Shown: positions 5,199-5,515 of the stretch, in pieces | How the letters are laid out: every line of letters begins with the position of its first letter | How positions within the stretch are numbered: position 1 is the stretch's first letter | NCBI GenBank assembly: GCA_030150315.1 | Contig: JASLGB010000318.1 | Coordinates: forward strand, 1-5,515 | Source: Dokdonella sp. | GTDB taxonomy: Bacteria; Pseudomonadota; Gammaproteobacteria; Xanthomonadales; Rhodanobacteraceae | Direction of reading: 5' to 3' | DNA length: 5,515 nucleotides | Notes under the pieces: generated by a model | Seen by the model: only the letters and a program-made list of their open reading frames with translations | What the model was told of the DNA's origin: nothing | Database searches by the model: none | Translations under genes and position numbers: made by a program

Positions 5199-5515
5199 TC
5201 GAAGTCAGCGACCTGCACAAGCGTTTCGGCACGGTGCAAGCCGTGGACGGGGTGTCGTTCGCCGCGCGCGACGGCGAGATCACCGGCCTGCTCGGCCCCA
5301 ATGGCGCCGGCAAGACGACGAGCCTGCGCATGCTCGTGGGCCTCATGACGCCGGACAGCGGCAGCATCCGCGTCGACGGCATCTCGGTGGCGCAGGATCC
5401 GCAGGCCGCGCGCGCGCGGCTGGGCGTGCTGTCCGACGCGCGCGGACTCTACCCGCGCCTGACCGCGCGCGAGAACATCGTGTACCACGGCAGGCTGCAC
5501 GGCGTGCCCGACGAA
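5195..5515 (+). CDS. ABC transporter ATP-binding protein, NatA-like (N-terminal part, cut by right edge)
   Basis: These are the first 107 residues of an ABC ATPase, open at the right edge. It begins MIEVSDLHKRFGTVQAVDGV and has Walker A GPNGAGKTT (34-42). The Q-loop region reads LGVLSDARGLYPRLTARENI (77-96). This places it near NatA, the ATPase of NatAB-type ABC-2 exporters, where the sequence glY-rLTarEN is typical. The usual Q-loop glutamine appears replaced by Asp81 or a neighbour. The signature and Walker B motifs lie beyond the window. The ATG overlaps the hydrolase stop in ATGA, and GGAG lies seven bases before it, so translation is probably coupled. A permease gene should follow. It is a different subfamily from the YadG-like ATPase on the left. 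The substrate is unknown; calling it NatA by name would be premature. Confidence 0.9.
   Translation, partial: MIEVSDLHKRFGTVQAVDGVSFAARDGEITGLLGPNGAGKTTSLRMLVGLMTPDSGSIRVDGISVAQDPQAARARLGVLSDARGLYPRLTARENIVYHGRLHGVPDE

Overview
The window is high-GC bacterial DNA, densely packed with genes and strongly biased to G or C at third codon positions. The gene content fits a gammaproteobacterium of the Xanthomonadales type (Xanthomonadaceae or Rhodanobacteraceae). It includes a YadG/YadH-like ABC pair close to the E. coli proteins, and a 4-TM membrane protein / small XRE regulator / S33 hydrolase / NatA-like ATPase cluster. The lineage is inferred from protein flavour only; there is no rRNA or other marker here.

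Left part (1-1264, minus strand): a two-gene ABC-2 transport operon. The ATPase (yadG-like) is complete. The permease (yadH-like) follows it and runs off the left edge after about 76 residues. A 67-bp divergent intergenic region separates yadG from the rightward genes.

Middle (1332-2495, plus strand): a ferredoxin-NADP reductase-family flavoenzyme and, 9 bp after it, a small DUF1801-type protein. Both look complete and ordinary.

Right part (2546-5515, plus strand): the most interesting region. A 126-bp intergenic region carries two near-identical 20-bp dyad operators (18 of 20 bases the same, centres 45 bp apart). They bracket a promoter with a consensus -35 TTGACA. The first operator contains the -35. 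The second covers the expected transcription start and the Shine-Dalgarno sequence of the first gene. Downstream is a tightly packed operon: two diverged paralogous 4-TM membrane proteins, a 65-residue Cro/CI-type DNA-binding protein, a membrane-anchored S33 alpha/beta hydrolase with a complete catalytic triad, and a NatA-like ABC ATPase cut by the right edge. The last three junctions overlap by 1-4 bases, implying translational coupling. The simplest reading is an autoregulated envelope module: the XRE protein represses its own promoter through the twin operators, the 4-TM proteins may sense or modulate, and an extracytoplasmic peptidase-like enzyme is co-expressed with an ABC exporter. The functional link between these parts is inference.

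No RNA genes, CRISPR arrays, insertion sequences or convincing intrinsic terminators were seen. There is no gene-free stretch longer than 300 bases.
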